Shown here: one piece after another, positions 53,292-62,100 of the stretch
Layout: the number at the start of each line of letters is the position of its first letter
How positions within the stretch are numbered: position 1 is the stretch's first letter
Assembly: GCF_002931235.1 (NCBI RefSeq)
Contig: NZ_PSTT01000009.1
Coordinates: forward strand, 106,242-170,241
Direction of reading: 5' to 3'
Source of the DNA: Subtercola sp. Z020
GTDB lineage: Bacteria; Actinomycetota; Actinomycetes; Actinomycetales; Microbacteriaceae
DNA: 64,000 bases
Notes under the pieces: generated by a model
Told to the model about the DNA's origin: nothing
Seen by the model: the letters and a program-made list of their open reading frames with translations, nothing else
The model's database searches: none
Translations under genes and position numbers: made by a program

Positions 53292-54431
53292 ATGACAGCA
53301 GTGCAGAAAGTGGCGATCGCCGGCAGCGGGGCGGCCGCGCTCGCGACCGCCATCCGACTCGCCGAAGCAGGCGTCGAGGTCGACGTCTTCGAGCTGAAGG
53401 CCGAACTGAGCACCGTCGGTTCGGGCATCACACTGCAGGGCAACGCGCTGCGGGTCTTCGACTCGCTCGGGGTCTGGCCGCGCATCCGCGAACTCGGCTA
53501 CCCCTTCGACGGCCTGAGCATCCGCGCTCCCGGCCCGGGCGCCCCGGTCATCGCGGATCTTCCGGAGGTGCAGACCGGCGGGCCCGACTACCCGGCGGCC
53601 ATGGGGATGTACCGGCCCGACCTCAACCGCGTGCTGCTCGAACGGGCCGAGGAGGTCGGCGTGGGCATCCACTTCGCCGCACCGGTGACGGGAGTCGAGC
53701 AGCGCGGAGACGACGCCGTCGAGGTCTGGGTGAACGGCGAGTCGGCCGGAACCTACGACCTGCTCATCGGAGCCGACGGCGTGCACTCGAGCGTTCGCGA
53801 CATGATCGGCATCGACACGAAGCCCGAACGCACCGGCATGGGCATCTGGCGGGCCTTCGTCTCGCGCCCGGCCGAGGTCGAGCACAGCGAGCTGTACTAC
53901 GGCGGCCCCGCCTACATCGCCGGCTACACGCCCACCGGCGAGAACACGATGTACGCCTTTCTCGTCGAGGCATCGCAGGACAGGGCCGGCATCTCGAGCG
54001 AGGAGGCCGCCCGCATCATGCACGAGCAGTCACTCGCATACCAGGGGCCGTGGGAGTCGATCCGTCACGACCTCGAGGGCCCGGATGCACGGGTCAACTA
54101 CACCTGGTTCACCTCGCACATCGTTCCGGCCCCGTGGAACCGCGGCCGTGTCGTGATCATCGGCGACGCCGCGCACAGCTGCCCGCCCACGATCGCGCAG
54201 GGCGCCGCGCAGGCGCTCGAAGACGCCTCCGTGCTGAGTGAACTGCTCGTCGCGGCCGACGTTCTCGACGAATCGCTCTGGAACACCTTCCACGCGCGCC
54301 GCCTGCCGCGCGCGCAGGCGGTGGTCGAGGCATCCGTTCAACTCGGCACGTGGCAGCTCGAACACGACAGGGATGCAGACGCACCGGGCCTGATCTTCGG
54401 CATCGCGCGCCAGATGGCGGAACTCGCATGA
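53292..54431 (+). CDS. FAD-dependent aromatic hydroxylase (group A monooxygenase)
   Basis: A 379-residue flavoprotein monooxygenase: KVAIAGSGAAALATAIRLAE for FAD, DLLIGADGVHSSVR (DG motif) and VVIIGDAAHSCPPTIAQGAAQALED (GD motif). The first motif is GxGxxA, not GxGxxG, a small oddity. It follows the 16-base repeat with GAGAGG before the ATG and overlaps the next gene as ATGA. Likely hydroxylates the ring before extradiol cleavage, as the comparable FAD enzymes do in flavonoid degradation (inference). Confidence 0.88.
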   Translation: MTAVQKVAIAGSGAAALATAIRLAEAGVEVDVFELKAELSTVGSGITLQGNALRVFDSLGVWPRIRELGYPFDGLSIRAPGPGAPVIADLPEVQTGGPDYPAAMGMYRPDLNRVLLERAEEVGVGIHFAAPVTGVEQRGDDAVEVWVNGESAGTYDLLIGADGVHSSVRDMIGIDTKPERTGMGIWRAFVSRPAEVEHSELYYGGPAYIAGYTPTGENTMYAFLVEASQDRAGISSEEAARIMHEQSLAYQGPWESIRHDLEGPDARVNYTWFTSHIVPAPWNRGRVVIIGDAAHSCPPTIAQGAAQALEDASVLSELLVAADVLDESLWNTFHARRLPRAQAVVEASVQLGTWQLEHDRDADAPGLIFGIARQMAELA

Positions 54432-55495
54432 CCACCGACGTTCACGCCCACGTGCTGCTTCCGGCGCTGCAGGATGCGGTCGAGGCGCGCGCGCCCGAGC
54501 AGTTCGCCGCTGCCCAGCAGCTCGAGGCCCGGCGCAACGGGCCTGCCAGTCTCGCGGCCTCCGGTGCCATGATCCGCGAGCGGTTCGGTCGCCTCACCGA
54601 TCTGGGTGCCCGGTTGGCGGCGATGGATGCCCAGCAGGTCGATCGGCAGTGGGTCAGTGCCTCGCCCAGCCACTTCTATCCCTGGGCCGACGAGCACCTG
54701 GCGGTGTGGATCGCCGCCGAGGCCAACCGTCTGGTGGCCGAGCACGTCGCAGGGGCCCCTGATCGGCTCACCGGTCTCGGTGTCGTGCCGCTGCAGCATC
54801 CGGCCCGCACCGTGGAGGCCCTCGACGATGCGGTGCTCGGCCATGGTCTGGCCGGGGTCGAGATCTCGTCGTTCGCCGGCGATGTCGAGCTGTCGGACGA
54901 GCGGCTCGAACCGTTCTGGGCGCGCGCCGAGGAGCTGGGTGCGATCGTCTTCCTGCACCCGTTCGGCTGCAGCCTCGATGAGCGGCTCGACCGCTTCTAC
55001 CTCTCGAACACCGTCGGCCAGCCCGTCGAGAACGCCGTCGCCCTCTCGCACCTGATCTTCTCGGGCGTGCTCGACAGGCACCCCGGGCTGCGCATCGTGG
55101 CCGCGCACGGCGGCGGCTACCTGCCGACGGCGATCGGCCGCTCCGACCACGCCTGGCGGGTGCGGCCCGAGGCCCACGGCTGCCTGAACGAACCGTCGAG
55201 CTACCTGCGACACATCTGGTTCGACACCGTCGTGCACGATGCGGCGGGCCTCGCACACCTGGTCGAGGTCGCCGGGGCTTCGCAGGTGGTGCTCGGCAGC
55301 GACTTTCCGTTCGACATGGGCTCGGAGGACCCGGTGGCGTTCGTGCGTTCGGCCGGTCTCGACGACGAGGTGCTGCAGCGGGTGCTGGCGGGCAACGCCG
55401 AGCAGCTGCTGGCGGGGCAGGCGCAAGCGCAGGCACAGTCGAAGGTGCAGTCGCAGTCGCAGTCGCATTCGCAGGGCGCCGGGGTCGCTCCGTGA
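54428..55495 (+). CDS. Amidohydrolase (ACMSD-like decarboxylase/hydrolase)
   Basis: The 355-residue Amidohydro_2 protein begins TTDVHAHVLLP (HxH metal motif), has LHPFG, IVAAHGGGYLP and ends the fold with QVVLGSDFPFDMG. The pattern fits ACMSD-type non-oxidative decarboxylases of aromatic or ring-opened acids. The C-terminal tail after residue 330 is Gln/Ser/Ala-rich (AQAQAQSK, SQSQSHSQ), probably disordered. Overlaps hydroxylase and following FAH gene by 4 bases each. Confidence 0.86.
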   Translation: MTTDVHAHVLLPALQDAVEARAPEQFAAAQQLEARRNGPASLAASGAMIRERFGRLTDLGARLAAMDAQQVDRQWVSASPSHFYPWADEHLAVWIAAEANRLVAEHVAGAPDRLTGLGVVPLQHPARTVEALDDAVLGHGLAGVEISSFAGDVELSDERLEPFWARAEELGAIVFLHPFGCSLDERLDRFYLSNTVGQPVENAVALSHLIFSGVLDRHPGLRIVAAHGGGYLPTAIGRSDHAWRVRPEAHGCLNEPSSYLRHIWFDTVVHDAAGLAHLVEVAGASQVVLGSDFPFDMGSEDPVAFVRSAGLDDEVLQRVLAGNAEQLLAGQAQAQAQSKVQSQSQSHSQGAGVAP

Positions 55496-56565
55496 GAATC
55501 GCGCGCTGGCAGGCTGCCGACGGCGACCCTGAAGAGGGCTTCGTCGTCGGAACGCGCGTCGTGCCGTTCCCGGGTGGCGAGACGGTGGCGTCGGTGCTGC
55601 GCGGGGGCCTGCGGCACGCCGCGCAGCTGTTCGAGCAGGTCGGCGGCAAGACGGATGCCGCGCCGGGGCCCGACGCGCAGCCCGACCCTTCGGCGGGGCG
55701 GCCGCTGGCCGAGGTGCAGCTTCTCGCCCCCCTCGTGCCGGCGAGCATCCGTGACTTCGTGGCCTTCGAAGAGCATGTCGAGGGCGTGAGCGCCTCCGTC
55801 GACGGCAAGAGCGAGGTGGTGCCGGAATGGTACGAGGCCCCGACCTTCTACTTCACGAACCCGCACACCGTGCTCGGGCCGGGCGCCCCGGTGAGTCCGC
55901 CGGTGACAGAGCGGCTCGACTTCGAACTCGAGGTCGCCGCGGTGATCGGTGGGGCGGGCGGCACGAACCTCACGCCCGACGAGGGTGAGCGCGCGATCTT
56001 CGGGTACACGGTGATGAACGACTGGTCGGCCCGCGACGTCCAGTCACGGGAGATGAAGGTGCGCCTGGGGCCGGCCAAGGGGAAGGACTTCGGTACGAGC
56101 CTCGGGCCCTGGATCGTCACGGCGGACGAGCTCGCCACCCACCGCGATGACGACGGCTTTCTGGCCGTGCATGCCGACGTGCGGGTCAACGGGGTGCTGG
56201 TCGGCGACGACCTGGTGTCGAACATGGGCTGGCCCTTCGGTGAGCTGGTGGCCTACGCCTCCCGCAACTCGCGCATCGTCGCCGGTGACGTTCTCGGCTC
56301 AGGCACGACGGGCAACGGTGGATGCCTCGCCGAGCTCTGGGGCCGGCGCGGGGAGCTGATCCCGCCGCCCCTGGCTGAGGGCGACGTCGTGCGCATGACC
56401 GTGGAGGGGATCGGCGAACTGGAATCGGTCGTCGGAGCTGCAACGGTCGCCCCGGCCATCCCGCGCGCCCGGGAGCGCAGCCGCGCCCGCTCGAGGGCCG
56501 ACTCCGCCGCCAATCCCGGTGCTGTCGCACCCGCGGCCGACGTTCCGGGCGACCGGCCGCGATGA
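55492..56565 (+). CDS. Fumarylacetoacetate hydrolase-family enzyme (second)
   Basis: A 357-residue FAH protein with DFELEVAAVIGG, VMNDWSARDVQ and GSGTTGNGG, the canonical metal and active-site blocks. It differs from the copy at 51220 and is closer to true fumarylacetoacetate hydrolases in motif order. The last 45 residues are Arg/Ala-rich. Coupled to the neighbours by overlaps. Acts probably late in the ring-degradation path. Confidence 0.88.
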   Translation: MRIARWQAADGDPEEGFVVGTRVVPFPGGETVASVLRGGLRHAAQLFEQVGGKTDAAPGPDAQPDPSAGRPLAEVQLLAPLVPASIRDFVAFEEHVEGVSASVDGKSEVVPEWYEAPTFYFTNPHTVLGPGAPVSPPVTERLDFELEVAAVIGGAGGTNLTPDEGERAIFGYTVMNDWSARDVQSREMKVRLGPAKGKDFGTSLGPWIVTADELATHRDDDGFLAVHADVRVNGVLVGDDLVSNMGWPFGELVAYASRNSRIVAGDVLGSGTTGNGGCLAELWGRRGELIPPPLAEGDVVRMTVEGIGELESVVGAATVAPAIPRARERSRARSRADSAANPGAVAPAADVPGDRPR

Positions 56566-57410
56566 CCTACCCGGGCCTTGCGGGGCGGATGGTCGTGGTG
56601 ACCGGCGCCGCCGGGGGGCAGGGGGCGGCCGAGGCGCTGCTGCTCGCCGCATCCGGAGCCCGCGTCGTTGCGGTCGACCTGCAGGCACAGGTGCCGGAGG
56701 TCTTCGCGGCCGGCGATCGGAGCGACCCGTCAGGACCGCCAGTGAGCTACCGACGGCTCGACGTCACCGACGAAGACGCCTGGCAGCGGTTGGCGCGTGA
56801 CCTCGCGGCCGAACTGCAGGGGAATCCGCTGCGGGCGCTGGTCAACAATGCGGGAATCACCCATCGCGCCCGGCTCGGGGAGACCCGTCGCGACGACTGG
56901 GACCGGGTTCTGGCGGTGAACCTGACGGGACCGATGCTCGGCATGCAGGCGCTCGCTCCGCTGATGGGGCCCGGCTCGTCGATCCTGAACATCGGGTCGT
57001 CTGCGGCGCTGACCGCGCACTACACCGCCGCCTACACGGCGTCGAAGTGGGGGCTGCGTGGGCTCACCCAGGTGGCGGCCACCGAGTACGGGCCCCGCGG
57101 AATACGGGTCAACGCCCTGCACCCCGGTTTCATCGAGACCGAGATGACCCGCGGGGCGCCGCCGGCGATGCGTGAGGCACAACTCACCTTGACTCCGCTG
57201 GAACGTCTCGGCCGGGTCGAGGAGGTGGCCGAGCTCGCCGCGTTTCTCTGCTCGGATGCCGCTGCATACATCGCGGGGGCGGAGATCCCGGTCGACGGCG
57301 GCTTCGCCTCGGCCGGCGGTTCGAAGTACATGAGCGACAGCATCCGTGACGCCTCGACCAGCGCCGCTTTGCGACCCACTTTGGTTGCAATGTTACATAA
57401 GCTCGACTAG
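56562..57410 (+). CDS. Short-chain dehydrogenase/reductase
   Basis: The 282-residue SDR has the cofactor motif VVVTGAAGGQGAAEA, NNAG (LVNNAGIT), the catalytic serine in NIGSSAA, YTASK with Tyr/Lys, and the C-terminal IPVDGGF. It is the last gene of the ring-degradation operon. Its last 30 codons (after GGSKYMSD) are not typical of SDRs and contain operator site F, so the C terminus may be a read-out of regulatory DNA. Confidence 0.9.
   Translation: MTYPGLAGRMVVVTGAAGGQGAAEALLLAASGARVVAVDLQAQVPEVFAAGDRSDPSGPPVSYRRLDVTDEDAWQRLARDLAAELQGNPLRALVNNAGITHRARLGETRRDDWDRVLAVNLTGPMLGMQALAPLMGPGSSILNIGSSAALTAHYTAAYTASKWGLRGLTQVAATEYGPRGIRVNALHPGFIETEMTRGAPPAMREAQLTLTPLERLGRVEEVAELAAFLCSDAAAYIAGAEIPVDGGFASAGGSKYMSDSIRDASTSAALRPTLVAMLHKLD
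57379..57401. promoter_or_regulatory. Site F of the shared operator inside the end of the SDR gene
   Basis: CTTTGGT (57379-57385) and ACATAAG (57395-57401) match the consensus at 12 of 14 positions with a 9-base spacer. TAGACT at 57408-57413 is a -10 box 6 bases downstream, and TTGCAA at 57385-57390 can be a -35 box. It precedes the MFS gene at 57517 by about 115 bases while lying in the last codons of the SDR gene. Confidence 0.65.
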
Positions 57411-57516
57411 ACTGGCGGAGACGCAGGGGCTTCCAGCCCGTTCTTCGGGGTGACGATGCTCCGGGGGCACAAAGGGTCGCGTCGATGGCCCGATCTCTCG
57501 GGTGCTCAGAACACCT

Positions 57517-58998
57517 ATGGAACTCTCCCCGCTGCGACTCCGCTTCCTCGTCGTCTCGCTGCTCACCGTCTCGTTCATCGGCGCCCTCGACAACACGGTC
57601 GTCTCCACCTCACTGGCCACCATCGCCGGCGATCTCGGCGCGTTGCAGCACCTCGGCTGGGTGATCGTCGGCTACACCCTCGCCAGCACGGTGACGCTGC
57701 CCATCATCGGGAAGCTCGGCGACCTCTTCGGGCCGCGCACCGTCTTCCTGTGCTCGCTCGTCGTCTTCCTCGCCGCGTCCCTGGCCTGCGGGCTCGCGTC
57801 GAGCATGGCGTGGCTCATCGTCGCCCGGGTCGTGCAGGGCATGAGTTCGGCGGGCCTGCAGCTGATGTCGCAGACGATCATCGCGCGGGTGACGTCGCCG
57901 CGCGAGCGCCCGCGCCTGATGGCGATCATCGGTGCGGCCTTTCCCATCGCGATCCTCGTCGGCCCGGTGCTCGGTGGTCTCATCACCGACTACTGGGGCT
58001 GGCCCTGGATCTTCTGGATCAACCTGCCGATCGGCGTCGCCGCCTTCGCGCTCGCCGTCTTCGCCGTGCCCCACATCGCCGCGGGGGCCAGGGCGCGCTT
58101 CGACTTCGCCGGAGCCGCGACCCTCACCGTCGCCCTCACTGCGCTCGTTCTGGCCGTCACCTGGGTCGGCGACCCCGTGCTCGGCATGTCGGCGACGCTG
58201 GCGTTCGTCGTCTCGGCGATCGCTTTCGCCGCGTTCTTCGTGGTCGAGTTCCGCGTCGACGAACCGCTGGTACCGCTCCGGGTCTTCGCCAATCGCACCG
58301 TCGCGGCCGGTACGGCGATCTCGGCCATCATCGGCGTCGGGCTGTTCTCGATCACATCGTACCTGCCGACCTACTTCCAGATGAGCTACGGGCTGAGCGC
58401 GACGGCGTCGGGCCTGGTCCCCATCGCGACGGTGTTCGGGATGCTCGTGAGCAACCTGCTCACCGGCTGGCTCGCCAGCCGCACCGGGCACTACCGGCCC
58501 TTCCCGATCGTCGGCACGGCGCTCGGCGCCGGCGGACTGCTCGTGATGTCGCAGCTGCCGAGTGGAGCGCCGCTGTGGGTTCCGATGGTCGTGATGGCCG
58601 TGGTCGGTGTGGGCACCGGCGCCTTCATGAGCCTGATCATCGCCGTCGTGCAGAGCGCCGTGCCGACGAGCGAGACGGGCAGCATCACGTCGACGGTCAA
58701 CCTCGTGCGCCAGGTCGGTTCGACCGTGGCGACCGCGGTCATCGGCGGAGTGATCGGCTTCGGGGTGGCTGCGCTGCTCCCTGTCGGTCTCGATGCGTCG
58801 ACCCTCACCCCGCAGCTCGTGCAGGGTTCCGGCCCTGCGGTGCAGGCTGAGGTCGCCACCATCTACCACGACGTCTTCTCGCCCGTCTTCCTCGCCCTCG
58901 CCATCACCTACGGGGTCGGCATCGTCGCCAGCGTTCTGCTGCCGAAGGGCCGCCTCTCTGCCGACCGGGTCGCCGAACCCGAGCGCCTCGCCGTCTGA
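57517..58998 (+). CDS. DHA2-family MFS transporter (14 TM, EmrB/QacA type)
   Basis: A 493-residue membrane protein: first helix FLVVSLLTVSFIGALDNTVVS with the D of motif D1, motif A GKLGDLFGPR, motif C around GPVLGGLITD and fourteen predicted membrane segments. I use the ATG at 57517; a GTG at 57502 is also in frame, and neither has a strong ribosome site. With its own operator (site F) it likely carries a glycoside, aglycone or toxic aromatic across the membrane. Confidence 0.87.
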   Translation: MELSPLRLRFLVVSLLTVSFIGALDNTVVSTSLATIAGDLGALQHLGWVIVGYTLASTVTLPIIGKLGDLFGPRTVFLCSLVVFLAASLACGLASSMAWLIVARVVQGMSSAGLQLMSQTIIARVTSPRERPRLMAIIGAAFPIAILVGPVLGGLITDYWGWPWIFWINLPIGVAAFALAVFAVPHIAAGARARFDFAGAATLTVALTALVLAVTWVGDPVLGMSATLAFVVSAIAFAAFFVVEFRVDEPLVPLRVFANRTVAAGTAISAIIGVGLFSITSYLPTYFQMSYGLSATASGLVPIATVFGMLVSNLLTGWLASRTGHYRPFPIVGTALGAGGLLVMSQLPSGAPLWVPMVVMAVVGVGTGAFMSLIIAVVQSAVPTSETGSITSTVNLVRQVGSTVATAVIGGVIGFGVAALLPVGLDASTLTPQLVQGSGPAVQAEVATIYHDVFSPVFLALAITYGVGIVASVLLPKGRLSADRVAEPERLAV

Positions 58999-59027
58999 AC
59001 CATCCGCATGCACCGAAGGAGCACCCC

Positions 59028-60617
59028 ATGACGCACCAGCCCACCATCGCCGTCGTCGGCAGCGGCCCGATCGGCGCCGCCTATGCGCGGCTGCTGCTCG
59101 AGAACCTGCCCGACGCGCACGTGACCATGTTCGAGGCGGGGCCGCAGCTGACGGCCACGCCCGGCGAGAGCGTGCGCAACATCCCCGACCCCGACGAGAA
59201 GGAGCACGCGCGCGAGATGTCGCAGGGGCCGCAGGCCGGCAGCCTGCGCGAAGAGCTCGGCATTCCGCTCGCCCCCGTCGTCGAGGGCATGTTCACCGCT
59301 CGGCAGGGAACCCACCTGCTCGACTTCGGCGGGCAGGGTTCGGCCCATTCCGAGACTTTCCCGGCCGGCGCGGCGTCGACGAACGTGGGCGGCATGGCCG
59401 CGCACTGGACCTGTGCGACGCCGCGACCGGCCTTCAGCGAGAAGATCCCGTTCATCGACGACGCCGAGTGGAACGGCCTGATCGAGGTAGCCGAGAAGCT
59501 CCTGCACGTTCAGAGCGCCGCCTTCGCCGACTCCGCCATCGGCGGTGCGATCAGAACGCTTCTCGACGAGGAGTTCGGCGACGAGCTGCCCGACGGCTAC
59601 GGACCGAGCACCCTGCCTGTCGCGGGTGACCCGCAGCCCGACGGCTCGATGCGCTGGGCCGGCTCCGACGTGGTGCTCGGCGAGCTCATCGAACCGGGTT
59701 CCGAGCTCTCGAAGCGGTTCACCCTGAAAGACCTCTCCCTGGTGCGCCGCGTCGAACACGACGGCACCCGCATCACCGGCGTCACGGTCGAAGACCTCCG
59801 GAGTGGCCAGACCTCCTTCTTCGAGGCCGACCTCGTCGTCGTCGCCGCAGACGCCTTCCGGTCGCCCCAGCTGCTCTGGGCCTCCGGAATCCGCCCCCGT
59901 GCCCTCGGCCACTACCTCACCGAGCATCCGGTGGTCATCTCCACCGTCGCCCTCGACGAAGACCGCATGGCTCGCCTGGCCACCGAGGAACAGCTGGCCG
60001 AAGAACTGGCGCGGCGGGCGCTGAACCCTGTCGACCCGGTGGCGGCGGTCAACCGCATCCCGTTCTCCGAACCCGACCACCCCTTCTCGCTGCAGGTGAT
60101 GTACTCGGAGACGACCCCGTTCCCGATGCCGCCCGGTGCCCCCTACTCCGACAACCGGTGGGGGTATGTGAACATGGGCTATGGAATGCGCAAGCAGCCC
60201 CGGTTCGAAGACGGCGTCACCTTCGACGACAGCGAACCCGACTACCGGGGATTCCCGAACATGAGGGTGACCTACGCGCTCACTCCGGCAGAAGACGCCG
60301 AGATCGCCGAGGGCACGGCGCGACTGCGGCGGGCGGGTGAGGCGCTCGGGCACTTCGTCGCCGAACCGCGGCTGCTTCCGGCGGGGTCGAGCCTGCACTA
60401 CCAGGGCACGATGCGCATGGGGCTCGCCGACGATGGAACGTCGGTCGCCGACCCCTGGTCGCGAGTCTGGGGCTACGACAACCTCGTGGTCGGCGGCAAT
60501 GCGCTCATTCCGACGGCCACGGCGATGAACCCGACGCTGATGAGCGTCGCCATCGCGGTGCGCGGTGCCCGGGCGGCCGCCGAGCGGCTCGCCGCCGCCG
60601 AGTACGCAGAGGCCTGA
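59028..60617 (+). CDS. GMC-family FAD oxidase, pyranose-oxidase/CarA-like (second)
   Basis: The 529-residue enzyme has TIAVVGSGPIGAAYARLL (FAD), STNVGGMAAHWTCATP with H126 as the likely covalent FAD histidine, and the catalytic pair H457 (SSLHYQGTMRMG) and N501 (AMNPTLMS). The WTCATPRP block is closest to pyranose oxidases and C-glycoside 3-oxidases. AAGGAG precedes the ATG. It lies between two MFS genes, apart from the first oxidase (37614), so the organism probably has two oxidases for different glycosides. Confidence 0.86.
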   Translation: MTHQPTIAVVGSGPIGAAYARLLLENLPDAHVTMFEAGPQLTATPGESVRNIPDPDEKEHAREMSQGPQAGSLREELGIPLAPVVEGMFTARQGTHLLDFGGQGSAHSETFPAGAASTNVGGMAAHWTCATPRPAFSEKIPFIDDAEWNGLIEVAEKLLHVQSAAFADSAIGGAIRTLLDEEFGDELPDGYGPSTLPVAGDPQPDGSMRWAGSDVVLGELIEPGSELSKRFTLKDLSLVRRVEHDGTRITGVTVEDLRSGQTSFFEADLVVVAADAFRSPQLLWASGIRPRALGHYLTEHPVVISTVALDEDRMARLATEEQLAEELARRALNPVDPVAAVNRIPFSEPDHPFSLQVMYSETTPFPMPPGAPYSDNRWGYVNMGYGMRKQPRFEDGVTFDDSEPDYRGFPNMRVTYALTPAEDAEIAEGTARLRRAGEALGHFVAEPRLLPAGSSLHYQGTMRMGLADDGTSVADPWSRVWGYDNLVVGGNALIPTATAMNPTLMSVAIAVRGARAAAERLAAAEYAEA

Positions 60618-60624
60618 GAGCGGA

Positions 60625-62100
60625 ATGCCGGCGGGCGCATCGGCTGAGGGCGGCACGCCCGCTCCAGAGGAGACCCTGCAGGGCGCGCCCCTGCAGGGCG
60701 CGCCCCAGCGCCTGCACCGCAACATCGCGCTGCTGGTCGCCGCCACGCTCTTCATGGAGAATCTCGACGGCACCATTCTGACGACGGCGGCGCCCAGCAT
60801 CGGCGAATCGTTCGGTGTTCTTTCCTTCGAGATCGGCGTGGCCATCACGGCCTACCTGCTCACCGTCGCCGTTCTGATCCCGCTGAGCGGATGGATCGCC
60901 GCGCGGTTCGGCACAAAACAGGTGTTCCTGGCGGCGATCGTGGTCTTCACTGTCGCCTCCGTGCTCTGCGCCGCGAGTGGCACCCTGCTCGAGCTGACGG
61001 CGAGCCGGGTGCTGCAGGGGGTCGGCGGGGCCCTGATGGTTCCGGTCGGCCGGCTCGCCGTGCTCCGGATGACCGGCCGGAGCGACCTGGTGCGCACGAT
61101 CGCGCTGCTCACCTGGCCCGCGCTCATCGCGCCCGTTCTCGCGCCGCTGGCCGGCGGCCTGCTCGTGACGTTCGCCTCGTGGCACTGGATCTTTCTGATC
61201 AACGTGCCGCTCGGTGTGGCGGCCTTCGTCGTGGCGGCGCGCATCCTCCCCGTCGAGCCCCGGGTCGCCGCCCCGCCGCTGGACGGAGTGGGAGCCCTGC
61301 TGACGGCGGCTGCGCTGGCGGCGCTCGTCGTGCTCGGCTCGGCTCTCGCCTCCCGTGGCACCGAGATCGCGGTCATCGTCGCGCTCGGGGGTGCTGCCGT
61401 CGTGCTCTGCGCCTGGTCGATCCGGCATCTCGCCCGAACGAAGCACCCCCTGCTCCAGGCGGGGATGCTGCGCATCGAGACGTTCCGGCAGTCGCACGGT
61501 CTCGGGTCGATCTTCCGGGTCACCATCAGCGCCATGCCGTTCCTGCTGCCGCTGCTCTTCCAGGACGCCTTCGGGTACTCACCGGTTGTCGCCGGCGCGC
61601 TGGTGCTCTTCGTCTTCGTCGGCAACATCGCGGTGAAGCCCTTCACGACCCCTCTGCTCCGCCGGTTCGGGTTCCGCACGGTTCTCGTCTCCGCGACATC
61701 CGGAGCCGCCCTCAGCATGGTGCTCTGCGCGTTCATCACCAGGGACACCCCGCTCGTGGTGGTCGCCCTGCTGCTGACGTTCAGCGGTGTGGCCCGGTCG
61801 GTGGGGTTCACCGCCTACAACACGATCGCCTTCGCCGACATCGATGCCCCGGCCATGTCGGCGGCCAACACGCTCTCGTCGACGCTGCAACAGGTCGCCG
61901 TGGGCCTCGGTGTCGCGGTCGGCGCCGTCGCCCTGCGCGCGGGGCAGGTCTTCGCCGACACGACGGGTGCGTTCTCCTTCAGTTTCGTGGCGATGGGTGC
62001 CCTGACCCTGCTCGCCGTCGTCTCGGCCTGGCGGCTCTCCGCCGGTGCGGGGCAGAACATCCGACCCGCGCCGCGGCTGCCGAAGGCGGCCAGGCGGTGA
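60625..62100 (+). CDS. DHA2-family MFS transporter (second)
   Basis: A 491-residue MFS protein with helix NIALLVAATLFMENLDGTIL, motif A GWIAARFGTKQVF and motif C (LAPLAGGLLVTF). The N-terminal arm carries a duplicated LQGAP. The ATG lies 8 bases after the oxidase stop, so both genes share a transcript. It overlaps the small membrane protein gene as GTGA. Probably moves substrate or product of the oxidase pathway. Confidence 0.88.
   Translation: MPAGASAEGGTPAPEETLQGAPLQGAPQRLHRNIALLVAATLFMENLDGTILTTAAPSIGESFGVLSFEIGVAITAYLLTVAVLIPLSGWIAARFGTKQVFLAAIVVFTVASVLCAASGTLLELTASRVLQGVGGALMVPVGRLAVLRMTGRSDLVRTIALLTWPALIAPVLAPLAGGLLVTFASWHWIFLINVPLGVAAFVVAARILPVEPRVAAPPLDGVGALLTAAALAALVVLGSALASRGTEIAVIVALGGAAVVLCAWSIRHLARTKHPLLQAGMLRIETFRQSHGLGSIFRVTISAMPFLLPLLFQDAFGYSPVVAGALVLFVFVGNIAVKPFTTPLLRRFGFRTVLVSATSGAALSMVLCAFITRDTPLVVVALLLTFSGVARSVGFTAYNTIAFADIDAPAMSAANTLSSTLQQVAVGLGVAVGAVALRAGQVFADTTGAFSFSFVAMGALTLLAVVSAWRLSAGAGQNIRPAPRLPKAARR
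60676..60705 (+). repeat. Perfect 15-base duplication in MFS gene
   Basis: CTGCAGGGCGCGCCC occurs twice side by side (60676-60690 and 60691-60705), in frame, encoding LQGAP twice in the cytoplasmic N-terminal arm of the transporter. A small slippage event without obvious function. Confidence 0.85.

Noticed and set aside
52125..54023. 632-codon minus-strand frame opposite the aromatic operon genes
   Set aside because: It runs antisense to three well-recognised enzymes and its product (many H, R, D and V repeats) is typical of a high-GC shadow frame.
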